A DNA stretch of 64,000 nt from Benincasa hispida (lineage: Eukaryota; Streptophyta; Magnoliopsida; Cucurbitales; Cucurbitaceae): contig NC_052354.1 of the NCBI RefSeq assembly GCF_009727055.1, positions 54,739,617-54,803,616 of the forward strand, read 5' to 3'. The position numbers and the translations under genes are program-made. Shown here piece by piece: positions 1 through 9,996 of the stretch. The notes beneath the pieces are model-generated. The model made no database searches, was not told where the DNA came from, and saw nothing but the letters and a program-made list of their open reading frames with translations. Numbering within the stretch: position 1 is the stretch's first letter; the number at the start of each line of letters is the position of its first letter.

Positions 1-538
1 ATTGGACCCTGGTTTGGCAGAATGTGCATTTCTTTTGATTTTCATACAACCTATGATCATGAAGGACATTGAATACTACTCCCAAATGTGTCTCATGTGT
101 CGATATGTTCAGATTGTACACCAAGATATCGTCAAAGAAAACTAGTACAAATTTACGAAGGAAAGGTCAAAAAACCTAGTTCATCAATGATTGAAAGGTG
201 GCCGGCGCGTTTGTGAGCCCGAACGACATCACTAGGAACTCGTAATGACCTTCATAAGTCCTGAAGGCTATCTTTTCAATGCCCCCCTCGTTCATTCTGA
301 TTTGATGGTAACCTGACCTCAAATCAAGCTTTGAATAGACCGCTGACTCGTGCAATTCATCTAACAACTCTTCAATTACGGGTATAGGGAACTTGTCGGC
401 CATAGTTGCTTGGTTCAGCTTCCGATAGTCAACACAAAATCTCCACCCGCCATCTTTCTTCTTTACTAGTAGAACAGTGCTGGAGTAGGGGTTGTGACTT
501 GGTCGAATAGTTCTAGCCTTGAGCATCTCTTCCACCAA
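1..538 (-). pseudogene. Reverse transcriptase of element A (partial, broken)
   Basis: RNA-dependent DNA polymerase that would copy the element RNA into DNA in the particle. The minus-strand translation begins with the typical Ty3 pattern [18 protein letters not shown], then [40 protein letters not shown] stop follows at 176, but the reading continues with FFDDILVY, the catalytic DD box, at about 125-148. The fragment therefore covers the fingers and palm up to the active site and is cut by the window edge. An upstream linker between protease and polymerase (539-863) is still partly readable (for example VDHRILVSANQKPSKC) but carries stops. Confidence 0.92.
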
Positions 539-863
539 TTTCTCAATCTCTTCTTTTTGTTATGATTATACTTGTCGGGTCTCACATTTACTTGGTTTCT
601 GGTTAGCACTCACCAGAATGCGATGGTCAACGGCTTTTCTCAGAGGAAGTTTTGTGAGTTCATCGAATATGTCCACATTTTGCTCCAACAGAGCTCAGAT
701 CATGACTGACAGCTCCTCGGACTCGTTAGGATCGCCCTTCTCCTTATTTCCTTCCCCATTCTCGAATTTGTAGTTCTGAAACTCTACTAGAAATCCCTGG
801 TCCTCAGCTTGCCATGTCTTTGTTAATGCCTTGAATGAAACCTCTGCTTTGGTCATTGACGGA

Positions 864-1328
864 TCACCCCCTCAGCATAACTTGCGATTCCCTTGCCAAA
901 AAAGACATGGTCAGTGATGGCCAATGAATTCCAATAAATCCAGTTGTGCATAACCAGGGCATACCTAACACCACGTCCATTTGTCCCAAATCGATCGCCA
1001 AAAAGTCCACCTTTACATTCAGGTCGGGAAGCTTCAATTCTGCTGCTCTACATACCCCTTCACCTCGTATGGCCGTGCCATTGCCGATCACCACTATTCT
1101 ATGGTGCACGAAATTGTGTGTTGCTCCACAATCGATCAACACTACTACTTCTTTCCCCTTCATCTTCCCTTTCAACTTCATCGTACCTCGGGCAGACAGG
1201 CCGCACATTGATCCCAAAGCTATCTCAGTGGTCTTCTCTGTTTCTAAATCTTCTTTTCCTCTTGATTCTTCCCCTTCCTCCTCTTCTCCGTTTGCCTCTT
1301 CTCCATCGTTGGTGATAAATAGCATCAA
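864..1328 (-). pseudogene. Retroviral-type aspartic protease of element A
   Basis: Processes the Gag-Pol polyprotein. About 154 residues are open. An acidic Glu-rich linker leads to the protease core, with the active-site segment VVVLIDCGATHNFVHH (LID-x-GATHNF, Cys where many families have Ser) and the distal hydrophobic segment VVLGMPWLCTTG typical of plant Ty3 proteases. It lies in the same frame as gag upstream, separated by an in-frame stop, and would normally be made as one Gag-Pol protein. No independent start or regulation is visible. Confidence 0.88.
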
Positions 1329-2338
1329 GTCGCGGTTTTCCTTAGCCTTGCATCAGTGTCCAGGTGCATATTTCTCATTACATCTAAAACAGAGTCCCTT
1401 GTCCAATCATTCTCGGAACTCACTATCAGACATGCGTTTCATCGGTGGATCCTTCTTCATGAAGTTGCTCTTAATAGGTAATGTAATTCGTTTGGTTGTC
1501 TGCGCTTCCATGACCTTTCCACTCTTTCTTTCAGTTGTCAAACTCTCCTTCATTTGGGCTTCCTTTTTGCTTGGCCCAACTACCCCCAGATCTGCTAAGG
1601 CCAACTTCAGGGCCATGTCCCTCTCGCTCACTAACTGGGCTTTGTGCATACATTCTTCCAATGTATTCGATTTTCTACTAATAATCTCGGCCCTCAATTT
1701 CGGTTCCAACCCATTTATGAATGCATCCTTGAGAACATCTTCGGCTAAATCGGGTAGGGATGCCGAATAAGTCATGAATTTCTTCATGTAGTCCGAATAC
1801 GATCCTTCCTGTCTTATCCTCAACAATCTCGTGCCTAGACTCCCTTCTCCGGTAGGTCTGTAATACTCGAACATTCTCCTTTTCAGCTCTTCCCAAGTAC
1901 TGATGGGTCTCCGGTTGTGGCTCCATTGGAACCAGTCAACTTCATCCGACCCAAAACTAATGACAGCTACCTTTACCTTCTATTGATCGGATAACTCATG
2001 GATCTCAAAGTAATGCTCGACCTTGTACAACCATGATTCCGGGTTTTCTCCGGTGAAAACAGGTATTTTTAACCTTTTGTACTTGCTTTTGTCAGCTCCT
2101 TCTCCTCCATTGTTGGGTGTTGAATTGGCCTCATCAATCTTCCCTTTCCTTTTCATTCGTCGTTCGTCAGATGCGCCCGACTCTTCAGCCTTTCGAGCAA
2201 CATTACTCTCTCTCATCTCCTCTGTAAGTTTTTCTATATTTTTGCAAAGCCCCAGCAACATTTCCTTCATTTTGGAGACTTCCTTATCGTTTTTTTTTCC
2301 ATTCTTTCTTCTATTTGTTTTTGAGCCATTGCACGCAT
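1329..2338 (-). pseudogene. Gag of element A (three stops, one frameshift)
   Basis: Capsid and nucleocapsid precursor. The likely start is the MRAMAQKQIEERMEKK Met near 2338, just after the primer binding site. The frame shifts at the nine-T run 2290-2298 and continues through a Lys-rich segment, then the retrotrans_gag core (PVFTGENPESWLYKVEHYF, then FEYYRPTGEGSLGTRLLRI and YSASLPDLAEDVLKDAFING). The zinc knuckle CFRCNEKYAPGH is intact up to the usual Trp, which is a TGA. In-frame stops sit at about 1980 (after SDQ), 1407 and 1346. The stops are compatible with C-to-T or G-to-A changes, as expected from methylcytosine decay, but the ancestral codons are inferred. Confidence 0.9.
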
Positions 2339-2356
2339 TCGCCCCAAGGTGAAGCA

Positions 2357-2368
2357 GCTCTGATACCA
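2357..2368 (-). other. Primer binding site, initiator Met tRNA (element A)
   Basis: Minus strand reads TGGTATCAGAGC two bases inside the LTR edge at 2371. This is the standard plant primer site complementary to the 3' end of initiator methionine tRNA. It fixes the LTR boundary and the minus orientation. Confidence 0.9.
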
Positions 2369-2370
2369 CT

Positions 2371-2819
2371 TGTAAGAATCCTTGATACCCTGCACTGAAA
2401 GACAACCAACCAAAACAGAAAAAACAGAGGGAAATAGAGAATAAAGAACAGGGCAATCAGAATGCTCTTTATTTATATACTTCTTCTTCAAGTCTCTCGT
2501 AAACACATAACAACCCTCCTGAAAATACCTCCCAAAATACACTAACACTCTTCCCCTAGCCTACTCAGCTGTTGACCTAAAGAAGAAACAAAAGAAACAC
2601 TCCTAGCACCTTTGAGAGAGTCGGGTACTTTTCTTCACCAAAAGCTTGCTAAGCTTTTCACCACATTCTTTTCTGCCCTCTTCCCGTACCACCATTGTCC
2701 TTTATAACTACCTTGTGGTCCCCTCTTCTCCAACATTTCTTTCCTTTGCTTCTTTAATTGAGGGTTCATTTCCCTTTTTACCCCTTCGTTTGTAAGTGTA
2801 AATAACTTGTGGCCTTACA
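2371..2819 (-). repeat. 5' LTR of element A
   Basis: The 449-bp segment is bounded by a perfect 6-bp inverted terminus: it starts TGTAAG on the plus strand at 2371 and ends CTTACA at 2819, so on the coding strand it begins TGTAAGGCC and ends TTCTTACA directly before the primer site. A TATA-like box lies inside. The partner LTR is outside the window, so divergence and age cannot be read. Confidence 0.85.
2468..2479 (-). promoter_or_regulatory. TATA box in LTR A
   Basis: Minus strand reads TATATAAATAAA, about 110 bp from the LTR 3' edge. A start site some 30 bp downstream would give an R region and leader running into gag. Position and sequence are the only support. Confidence 0.6.
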
Positions 2820-3694
2820 TAATCCTTATTGAAGGCCTATCTAGAGAAGTATTTTATGGGGCAAAGAGTTGTTTAGCTAGGGGTATCGATGGAAAGTGGG
2901 TAATGGTGTTCACATCTCAATTGAAAAAGACCCTTGAATGTGAGAAAATGTAACACTAAACCAATGTGGGTTAGCGAGGAGCTACAAAATAGAAGGGTTA
3001 AAGAATTATTAGACATTAAGGAAGGTTGGAGGGTTTCTCTGATTAAGGAGAACTTTGTAGCCTATGATTTTGAGGATATTCTAAATATCCCCCCTGGAAA
3101 CCGCTAGTTTAGAGTTGCGATTATATGAAATTGGGATAACAAAGGCATCTTCTCTGTCATATTGTGTCCTTTTAAAAGGAGGCCTCATCTACAATCAGTG
3201 GAAGAATGGAGTTGTGCAAAGTGTTTTGGAAAATTGACGCCATTCCTAGAGCAAAGATTTGTGTTTGGAAGATAATTAATGATTCCATTCCCATTAGAAA
3301 AAATATTCAAAAGTGTGGAATTGATATTAACACTCTTTGTCTGTTTTGTGGAAAAGCAAAAGAGTTTGCTAGTCATGCTTTTGGTTGTGTAAGTTTTTCC
3401 ATTGTGTGTGGTGAATATTTTCCTATCTTGCTTGGTTCCTTTGCCTCTTCTACAGATGATTGGTCTATAATGGATTTATGATAGTGGCCTACAAGTAAAC
3501 TAAGATTCGAGAGTGGTCTAAGGCCATCGTTATCTTGTGGAGCCTTTGGAATTTCAAAAACCAACTTCTATATTCGGGGTCCATAATCCAGATGGTGAAG
3601 TTTGGGCGTGTATGCAAAATGATCGACAATTATCTTCCTATTGAGCCTGCTGTGGATGCTGAGATGTCTGAACCTATGAGGTTCGAGAGTCGGG
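2820..3694 (+). pseudogene. LINE ORF2 C-terminal region, first exposed piece (zf-RVT domain)
   Basis: Plus-strand remnant of a plant L1-type non-LTR retrotransposon. Translation in shifting frames shows the typical segment after the reverse transcriptase (ILWGKELL, then WKVGNGVHISIEKDP), then the zinc-binding reverse-transcriptase domain at 3206-3400: FWKIDAIPRAKICVWKIIND, SIPIRKNIQKCGI, then CLFCGKAKEFASHAFGC with Cys-x2-Cys and a His/Cys pair. Many frameshifts and stops make it a dead copy. It begins exactly at the edge of LTR A and ends at the edge of LTR C, and its RNase H continuation appears at 39282, showing that both LTR elements landed in this LINE. Confidence 0.85.
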
Positions 3695-4870
3695 TGTTTC
3701 CATTCTAGATTGATGCAATGAAATGCCTTATGTCATGCTTCTTCAATATGAATATTTCTTAATCTAGGCACAATTTTCTCTAGTTAAATCCAAGTATAAA
3801 GCTAACCAGAGTATGCTTCAACATGATCTGAGTGTCGAACTCAAGGACATGCAATTAAAATGTGTCGTAAAGTTTCACTCGATCTTGACACAATGTTTTG
3901 ATTATAAAGTAGGCGACGAAAATGTATATATCTCACTGTCCTGTTTAATCTAAGCGATGGGATGGATGAAGTAGATGCGATGATAATTGTAATTCAAAAT
4001 AAAGCAATGTGCCGACAAGAACGGATGAAATACAGATAAATGAATAGAGTTGAGAAAGATTCATCAACATTCTACTAAGCAATGTATAAGTTAAGCGTTC
4101 ATGCCAGAAACTCATAATTAATGAAATTCACCTCTCGATTTCAATGCCAAACTACCTTATCTCTAGGATGCATGCATTGAATTTTGATTGTGAAAGATTA
4201 TCCTTATCTCTAAAGTTACTTTTTTCCTAGTTAAACAGGTTCCATAATCGTTTCCTTTCTCAAGGCGTTAATTGTTTTGTACTTAGATTGACCTCTAGAT
4301 TTAATCTTAGCAATTCAATAAGCACATGTTAGAACAAGATGAACACCTACTTATGCATGGCTGAGTGAAAAATGTTAATTACTATCCCTTAACCCATGGA
4401 TAATCTAGCTACTCATGCTTGTGGAAGAAGACAAAAATGTATGAAAGATGGAAGGAATTGCGTTCATATTAAGAATAGTGTTCTTCAATCACTACACTTA
4501 ATACAAATATAAAAGAACAGAGGATGCAAGAAATAAAAGATAAGTGAAGAAATCAAACTGTAGGTGACAATCTTTTGCTTCCTAAGGCTTTTAATTGTAA
4601 TTGCTTTATGCTGACTGCAATGATCTGGAGGGACTCCCTCTTCCTCCCCAGACAATTATCAAGCTCTCACTCAAATTTCTCATAGAAGAAGCTTGGAGGA
4701 ACGGTGGTAATGGAAGATTAGGGCATTGATAGAACTTCCCCTCTTTCATGGATGAAGTTGACGCATAATTATTTGTGTTGATTCTTTGTCAAGTTGACTC
4801 ATGTTCCTTTGATTTTTCTTAATTGTTCTCAATAGAAGAGCAGAATAACTTGTATTTCTACAAGTTATCA
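3695..4870 (-). repeat. 3' LTR of element C
   Basis: 1176 bp, about 391 bp shorter than its partner at 37710-39276. Compared with the partner, the missing block starts after the shared text ending GGATGAAGTT near 4759 and includes the TATA box. The right edge ends with the terminal palindrome (4845-4868) plus CA. On the coding strand the LTR would start TGATAACTTG. The near-end hairpin and a TCGAAC motif lie at 3777-3850. Confidence 0.88.
4845..4868. repeat. Perfect palindrome at the start of LTR C (3' copy)
   Basis: ATAACTTGTA, loop TTTC, TACAAGTTAT: a perfect 10-bp stem two bases inside the LTR terminus. The identical palindrome closes the other LTR at 39251-39274. See the finding on paired changes in related LTRs. 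Confidence 0.9.
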
Positions 4871-4883
4871 CACCCTCAAACTT
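4871..4883 (-). other. Polypurine tract of element C
   Basis: Directly upstream of the 3' LTR on the coding strand, reading AAGTTTGAGGGTG before TGATAACTTG. A purine-rich run at this place primes second-strand synthesis in LTR elements; it is G-rich at the LTR edge as in other plant Ty3 elements. Confidence 0.65.
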
Positions 4884-5901
4884 AAGACAATGCTTGTCCT
4901 CAAGCATATACTTAAAGTCTTAATGTATCTCAACTTACTTTGACGCATGGACCAGACCTCCCAAAGCGCTTCCTAATTTAAGATTTATTGGATTCATGTT
5001 TCTCCTTAGCTTTATTTTCCTACCTATGGAAATATTTCTAGACCTTAGATGCGGAAAGCTTATTCTTAAAAAATCCCTTACTCATTTCCAAAGCTATCTA
5101 ATATATATATATATATTTAGAAATGGGCTTTATGGTTCAAAATTAACAAAAAAAAAAAAAAAATCTCCTTGATATTTCTTTTTTACAGTTTAGTTATGTG
5201 CTGATCTAAGCATCTCGACTTTATTTTGGCTTGCCCTTAAGAGTGTCATGCAGGTATCCAACTACGAGCAAGGCACCATTCTCATACTCAACTCATGCCA
5301 TAGCAAATTTTTATTTTTTTAATACAGGCAATGGAGTTGCAATCAAATATTTTTTGCGTTAATCATGATTCCCACCCTCGTTTTGGCTTGCCCCATGGGT
5401 GTCATGCGGACATCCAACTACGAGTAAGTTCCAATCTTAACGCCATTTTTCTTTATCTCTCTCTCTCTTTTATGAAACGTATTTAGCTCGAACCTCTCCA
5501 CCCCTAAATTTAGAAGGTAGCAAGGTTCTCATTGCTAAAAATCGAATTCTACGATTGCATTGAAATTTTTATTTGCAAAAGAGATTTTAGATAAAGCTTG
5601 CACGCATACTAATTACAATAAATGTTTCTTAAGGCAACATCCTAAAGCTAAGTAATAAATACTTATTGTAGCAAATCAAGTATTGGCTAGCACAAGTATC
5701 ATCATTAAGGTTATTGGCAAACTGCATCAAAGCAAGGGAAAATATCAAGACAGTAAATATAAACAAGGGTCAAACACAAAGAAAAGGCACGTGGTCAATG
5801 AGCAACTTGTTAATTAATTCAATTCAATTAATATATAAGGCGATTTGAGAATACGAAACATTGAATGTAAATTAACAAATTCTACAAAAGCACCCTCAAA
5901 T
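4884..5901. other. 3' untranslated region of element C, with direct repeats
   Basis: No gene seen. It holds an AT dinucleotide run at 5100-5116, an A run at 5147-5162, and two copies of a block at about 5223-5275 and 5384-5430 sharing TTTTGGCTTGCCC, GTGTCATGC and ATCCAACTACGAG. It also has a second purine tract copy (TTTGAGGGTG on the minus strand, 5889-5902) just after the aORF stop. Confidence 0.6.
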
Positions 5902-7113
5902 TTAGTTTCCTCCCACATTGTTCTTATCATTAAGCGGGGAAGGAAAGGGTTCTTCTTTTGGGAAGTGTAGCGGTTGTTGAAGATGTGGCAAGATAGCGGG
6001 GCTAGTGATTAGCTGAACAAGCAATTCTTGAATGTGTTGGAAAATGAAGCGGAATTGATCATGTTGTTGCTGCATCTGATGTCGGATGAAGTTCCTCGTT
6101 AGAATCTGTTGGCGATGGATTTGCTGAGTTTACTACTGAACAAACTCTCAGAGCTCGCATTGTTGCTGCACGAGCTCTTGGTGTTGTCACATGATTGTGG
6201 CTTCTTGGCACGTTAGTTCATCAAAACCTCCTAGGAGTGGCTCCTGTACATCATCATGCAAGAATTTGTACAACTTATCAAAGTCTACATGTTCATCTTC
6301 AGACATCTAAGGAACCTTGTGTTGAGTTCGCTCTTCAGTAGGTGCTGGACATTTGCTAGCCTCACCAACGCCTGATCCCCCCTCTTGGTGAAAGATAAAG
6401 GAAGAAGGCTTGAGTCATCAGCAGTAGGCATTGAGAAATGGGCGCCTTACCCTTGTTACTTTCAGGCGGTGGAGGAGGTGTGTTTTCCTTTGGCTTATTT
6501 GGTAGTAGGGGACACAAAGGCTCTTCAGTAAGGACATGTGGGTGCTCATTCAGGTCAACACTGAGCCTAGGTGACTCCTTTCTTTATCGATCTTGAAGCG
6601 ATGAGATGATCATAACCTCAGAGTCATGAGTGGGCGATGAAGTTTGCTGCCTAAGCTGCGGTAGGGGGATCTTTCTTCAACTTCTTCTTTTCTTTCAGGC
6701 TCAAGGTGGAAGGACTGTGATTTCCTATTCTCTTCAACCTTGGGTGACTTAGTCACAATTCCTTCTTCCACAAGTGAGAAAGATGCGTTGTTTGGCTCCG
6801 CGGTCTCAGCAAACTTCTTTGTTAGCCTCATTTTTTTAGGTTGCGACAGTTGTGGGTGAGGCACCTCTTGAGACTGGGAAGGTTGCTTCTTAGGATTTTC
6901 TTATTTGACCGCCTCATGTTGTAGCGATGAGTTCTTTAATAGCCTACGAAAAATTTTATCTGTGATGATTCCCCACACAGGTATGTCTTTTGCTTCTTCG
7001 AACACTCCCTAGGCCGTACAAAGCTTGGTGATTAAGAAAGGAAAGAGTAACTGCCTCCTTGGTTTAAAGATATGGCCTTCATTTGGGTTGTAATGATGCG
7101 CCCAACATGAATA
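5902..7113 (-). pseudogene. aORF of element C, C-terminal part
   Basis: Continuation of the additional ORF whose N-terminal part is at 28564-30217; element B separates them. Minus-strand translation starts at IPIHVG next to the duplicated GGGAT, then KPRRQLLFPFLITKLC and IITDKIFRRLL, matching the equivalent segment of element B (KPRRQLYFSLLIYVLC). This resembles the putative plant transposon protein domain found in Athila/Tat-type elements. A charged segment follows (6610-6864), then a Gln-rich tail (QMQQQHDQFRFIFQHIQELL) ending with NVGGN and a stop at 5902. It contains frameshifts and stops. Function of this protein family is not established. Confidence 0.7.
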
Positions 7114-7118
7114 GGGAT

Positions 7119-7681
7119 TGTTGCGTTTACTCATGTTTGTGATTTTTGAAGATGATTGATCATGAAAATGATTAATTATAGGGAAGATGAATGATTTACC
7201 TCTTGGTGTGAAGATGATGGTATGTGTTGGCCAGATGATAGATTTATGTTCAAGCACACTTTGCCAGTTGCATACAAGTTTTCTTAAGTTAGACACAAGT
7301 ATAAATCTAACTTAAGTGTCTTGGTAAGCCCAGGGTCGAACGCGGGGAATCTAGAGTAGATTAATGCAAGATGGTTTACTGATCACTAAACTACTTAGCA
7401 CACTTACAAGAGGAAGTAGGAGTTTAGATAAAGGGGAAGAGGGTACATGGATGAATGGATCATGCATTAGATGGTATACATTGTTTTCTTAGTTAAAACA
7501 ACAAGCCTATATGAGCACAATGACAATGAAATAGAGATGGTGAAGATGCTTGCTAGAATCTAAGTGTATGTGTATGATGCATTTAGAGTCTGTTCTCTAA
7601 TTTATACTCAACATCTCTCGATGTGAATGCCCCATTTATCCTATCTCTAGGTTGCATGCGTTAGTCAAAATGAACAGACAA
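7119..7681 (-). repeat. 3' LTR of element B (truncated)
   Basis: Matches 27117 to about 27702 of the 5' LTR, beginning TGTTGCGTTTACTC on the plus strand. At 7681 it breaks into the tail of the aORF, so roughly 860 bp of the LTR and the polypurine tract are missing. An 11-bp perfect stem (7283-7293 with 7306-7316) lies near the LTR end. Confidence 0.85.
7283..7316. repeat. LTR-end hairpin of B
   Basis: CTTAAGTTAGA and TCTAACTTAAG form a perfect 11-bp inverted repeat around CACAAGTATAAA; on the coding strand the loop reads TTTATACTTGTG. The partner LTR has the same structure at 27257-27290 with one change. Confidence 0.9.
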
Positions 7682-8331
7682 TCGGGTCCCTATGCATTTC
7701 ATCGTGATACTTTAGACCAGTTGGTTCATTAATAAGAGATGTTAGGGATGAAAGCTTAAAGGGAGAAGAGGTAGGTTGAGGTCCAGGAAGTTGGTGGCCT
7801 CTTGGTCTAACACAAGCTCAACCTTGGACTCGTGTTCATCAGGCAAGGCTTCATTACTTGGTTCATCCTTAGAAGTGTTAACGCGTGCTTTTTTTTTTTT
7901 GCGCTATGAAGGTTGGGGCCTAGAAGTTCTTGGCTTGGGAGGTAAGCTAGGTTGATTGGGCGACCCCCTTAATAAATGTTGGATGAGCTTAATGTCCATC
8001 AGCCCATCAACTTCCTTAAAATCATCCCTCATTGGGATGCCAGCGCGTTCGCACAACACATAGATAAGCAATGAAAAATACAGCTGCCGACGTGGCTTCC
8101 CCTTGACGCTCTTGATTTTATAAACATCGAGCTGTTCCATATCAAGGGGTATGCATTGCATTATACAGTAGGTGGCCAAGACCCTCTCCCGTGATACAGT
8201 TTCATCATGTGTTGTAGGCATAATACGATTCTTGATAAGGTATAGTCACAAGTTTCCGTTGGGGAGAAGATTTTTGGGTGCCATGGTTATGATGCCTGTT
8301 CTTGAAATTTACCATGTGCTCCCGAACTTGG
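7682..8331 (-). pseudogene. aORF of element B, C-terminal part
   Basis: Open for about 105 residues at 7904-8221 (MPTTHDETVSRERVLATYCI, then PRRQLYFSLLIYVLCERAGI and DGLMDIKLIQHLLRG), preceded by LLPNGNL and KNRI at 8222-8331 in the same sense after a stop. It matches the Athila/Tat putative plant transposon protein domain and the equivalent part of element C. It ends in a Pro/Ser-rich tail, then an acidic stretch with stops down to 7682, where it runs into the truncated LTR. Solo LTR E separates it from its upstream part at 12082. Role unknown. Confidence 0.72.
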
Positions 8332-8358
8332 TGATAACTTGTAGAAATACAAACTATT
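8332..8358. repeat. Terminal palindrome of LTR E (decayed)
   Basis: ATAACTTGTA, loop GAAA, TACAAACTAT. Eight of ten pairs remain. Same position and loop as in elements C and G. Confidence 0.75.
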
Positions 8359-8810
8359 GTAGCATTTTACTTAGAATTATGAGGGCTGATGAGCAGAATA
8401 TGCGTTGATAATACTAAGAATTCATGTGGAAAAGTGAGATTACATCGATCAACACTGAAAATCCTCACTAACCCTATATTATGTGTTATTCTGCATCAAA
8501 ATGTCTATTTTTGTAGCTGTTGTAGGAATCGATCGCATGCATTGATCCTAGACCATCACAAAGTTGATCACATATGTTAATCTTCACGAAGACTAGTTTG
8601 TCGCATGGAATGCTACAACTACATGAGTGATAACCGTGATAAAAGGTTTATCGCAAGGTGGGTGGAATACGTTGATACTTTAGAAGAAACGATCATGAAC
8701 GCATACCTTGGGAGTATACAAAAGATAAGATGATGCTGACATTTCACCTACTGCGTCAGAAGTGGCTGTGATTCAGAGTGGGACTACCAATGTTGTCGGC
8801 ATTTGAGCTC

Positions 8811-8818
8811 TATAAATA
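8811..8818 (+). promoter_or_regulatory. TATA box of LTR E
   Basis: TATAAATA inside the near-palindrome GAGCTCTATAAATAGAGC. The same box in the same context is found in E2 (9989-9996) and G (43100-43107, minus). Confidence 0.75.
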
Positions 8819-8929
8819 GAGCTTTGGAACCCAACTTCAAGCTATCCGAATCTCTGCCTTAGGTAGATTCTTGTGATCACAGATGAGAGCATGATCAAGA
8901 CATTCTTTGAGAGTTTTTCACTTCCATAA

Positions 8930-9035
8930 CCCTTTTTGAGTGACGACCGGAGCTTCGCCGGAGATAGAGCTCGAGAGAGACGTCTCCACCACTCATCCAT
9001 GGCACCATCGGTAGCCTTGACGTGCTTCTGATAGA
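8930..9035 (+). other. Conserved GC-rich LTR leader block (E)
   Basis: Lies about 115 bp after the TATA box: GAGTGACGACCGGAGC, CCGGAGATAGAGCTCGAGAG, then ATGGCACCA opening a ten-codon frame. Equivalent blocks are in E2 (10125-10215) and G (42885-42985, minus). GC-rich against AT-rich surroundings, so probably part of the transcribed leader under constraint. Confidence 0.55.
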
Positions 9036-9397
9036 AGCAAGAGATTACTTACATCTAGCCCTCTACCTCTCCTCTTATCTCTGTATTGTATTACATTGTG
9101 GCTTAAGACATTAATACATTTTGTAATTAATGCATCTCTTTAGTTCCTTCAACACTATCTTCATCATCATCTTCTTCTTTATCATCGTTTACGTTCGTCA
9201 TTTAGTTAAATGTTGTTTACAAGAGTTATCGCATACTCAATCATGTTGTATAGAAATATGACGCATATAGCAAACCACCGAGAGGTGTGCATTGCGTGAG
9301 TATAGCGAGCCAATCCTCTTTGCTTAGTGCAAGGCTATCGCAATGCTTGTCTATGAGCTGAGTATCTATAGCTAATTGCCTAAGAGGGTAACTCCTT

Positions 9398-9423
9398 GAT
9401 GACATGCAAAAATGCATGTCATC
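9398..9423. repeat. Terminal palindrome of LTR E2
   Basis: GATGACATGCA, loop AAAA, TGCATGTCATC: a perfect 11-bp stem at the LTR terminus, same place as in C, E and G but with different paired bases. Confidence 0.92.
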
Positions 9424-9988
9424 TTAGGCCTTTTACTTAGAATTATGAAGGTTGTTAAGCAGAATATGTGGCAATTGTGCTAGGAATTCATGAGAAAATG
9501 AGCTTGCATCGATTAGCATTAAAGAATCTCGGCTAACCCGTTATTATGCGTTCAATGTTCTATTTTTGTAGCTAATGCAGGAAGTGGACGCAAACGCGGA
9601 AACTAGACCACCACATAGACGACCGCATGCGGAGAAACTCTCCATCGCAAAGGTGAACGCGTCGATCAATGCATGGATGTTGCAGTAATTAGTCATATGG
9701 GTCCATCGCATAAGAGTTGCGCTCGTCAAGTGATTGTGGTAATCGTATAGAGTTTCGGTATTTAGAGAATGCAGTCACTAAATGATTGCGGCTACGCGGT
9801 AATGCATGATAAAGGGATTAACGCAACGTTGGTTGAATGAACTCATCAACGCATCTACCTTGGAAAAATCAAAAGATGATGTTGACATTTCACCTACCAC
9901 GCCGTTGGCTGCAGAGGTTCAGGAAAGGACTAACGCACCGAATGTCAGACACAGAGCAGACCATTAATGCTGTCACCAATCCAAGCTT

Positions 9989-9996
9989 TATAAATA
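9989..9996 (+). promoter_or_regulatory. TATA box of LTR E2
   Basis: TATAAATA in AGCTTTATAAATAGAAGC, aligned with the TATA of E and G. Confidence 0.7.

Larger units (their letters stand above)
1..2819 (-). mobile_element. Element A: Ty3/gypsy LTR retrotransposon, 5' part only
   Basis: Reading on the minus strand, the order is a 449-bp LTR, a primer binding site matching initiator Met tRNA, gag with a zinc knuckle, an aspartic protease and reverse transcriptase, which runs off the window at position 1. RNase H, integrase and the 3' LTR lie outside. The element adjoins LINE ORF2 coding sequence at 2820, so it is probably inserted in that LINE; the left target duplication cannot be checked. The gag-protease frame is open apart from three in-frame stops (near 1980, 1407 and 1346) and one homopolymer frameshift at the T run 2290-2298, so the copy is dead but not ancient. 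Clade is not assignable because the integrase end is missing. Confidence 0.9.

Noticed and set aside
944..1770. Plus-strand open frames opposite gag and protease of element A, up to 274 codons
   Set aside because: They are the complement of a clear minus-strand gag-protease reading and have no recognisable domain.
5215..5430. Direct repeats considered as a CRISPR-like array
   Set aside because: Only two units, in a plant retrotransposon untranslated region.
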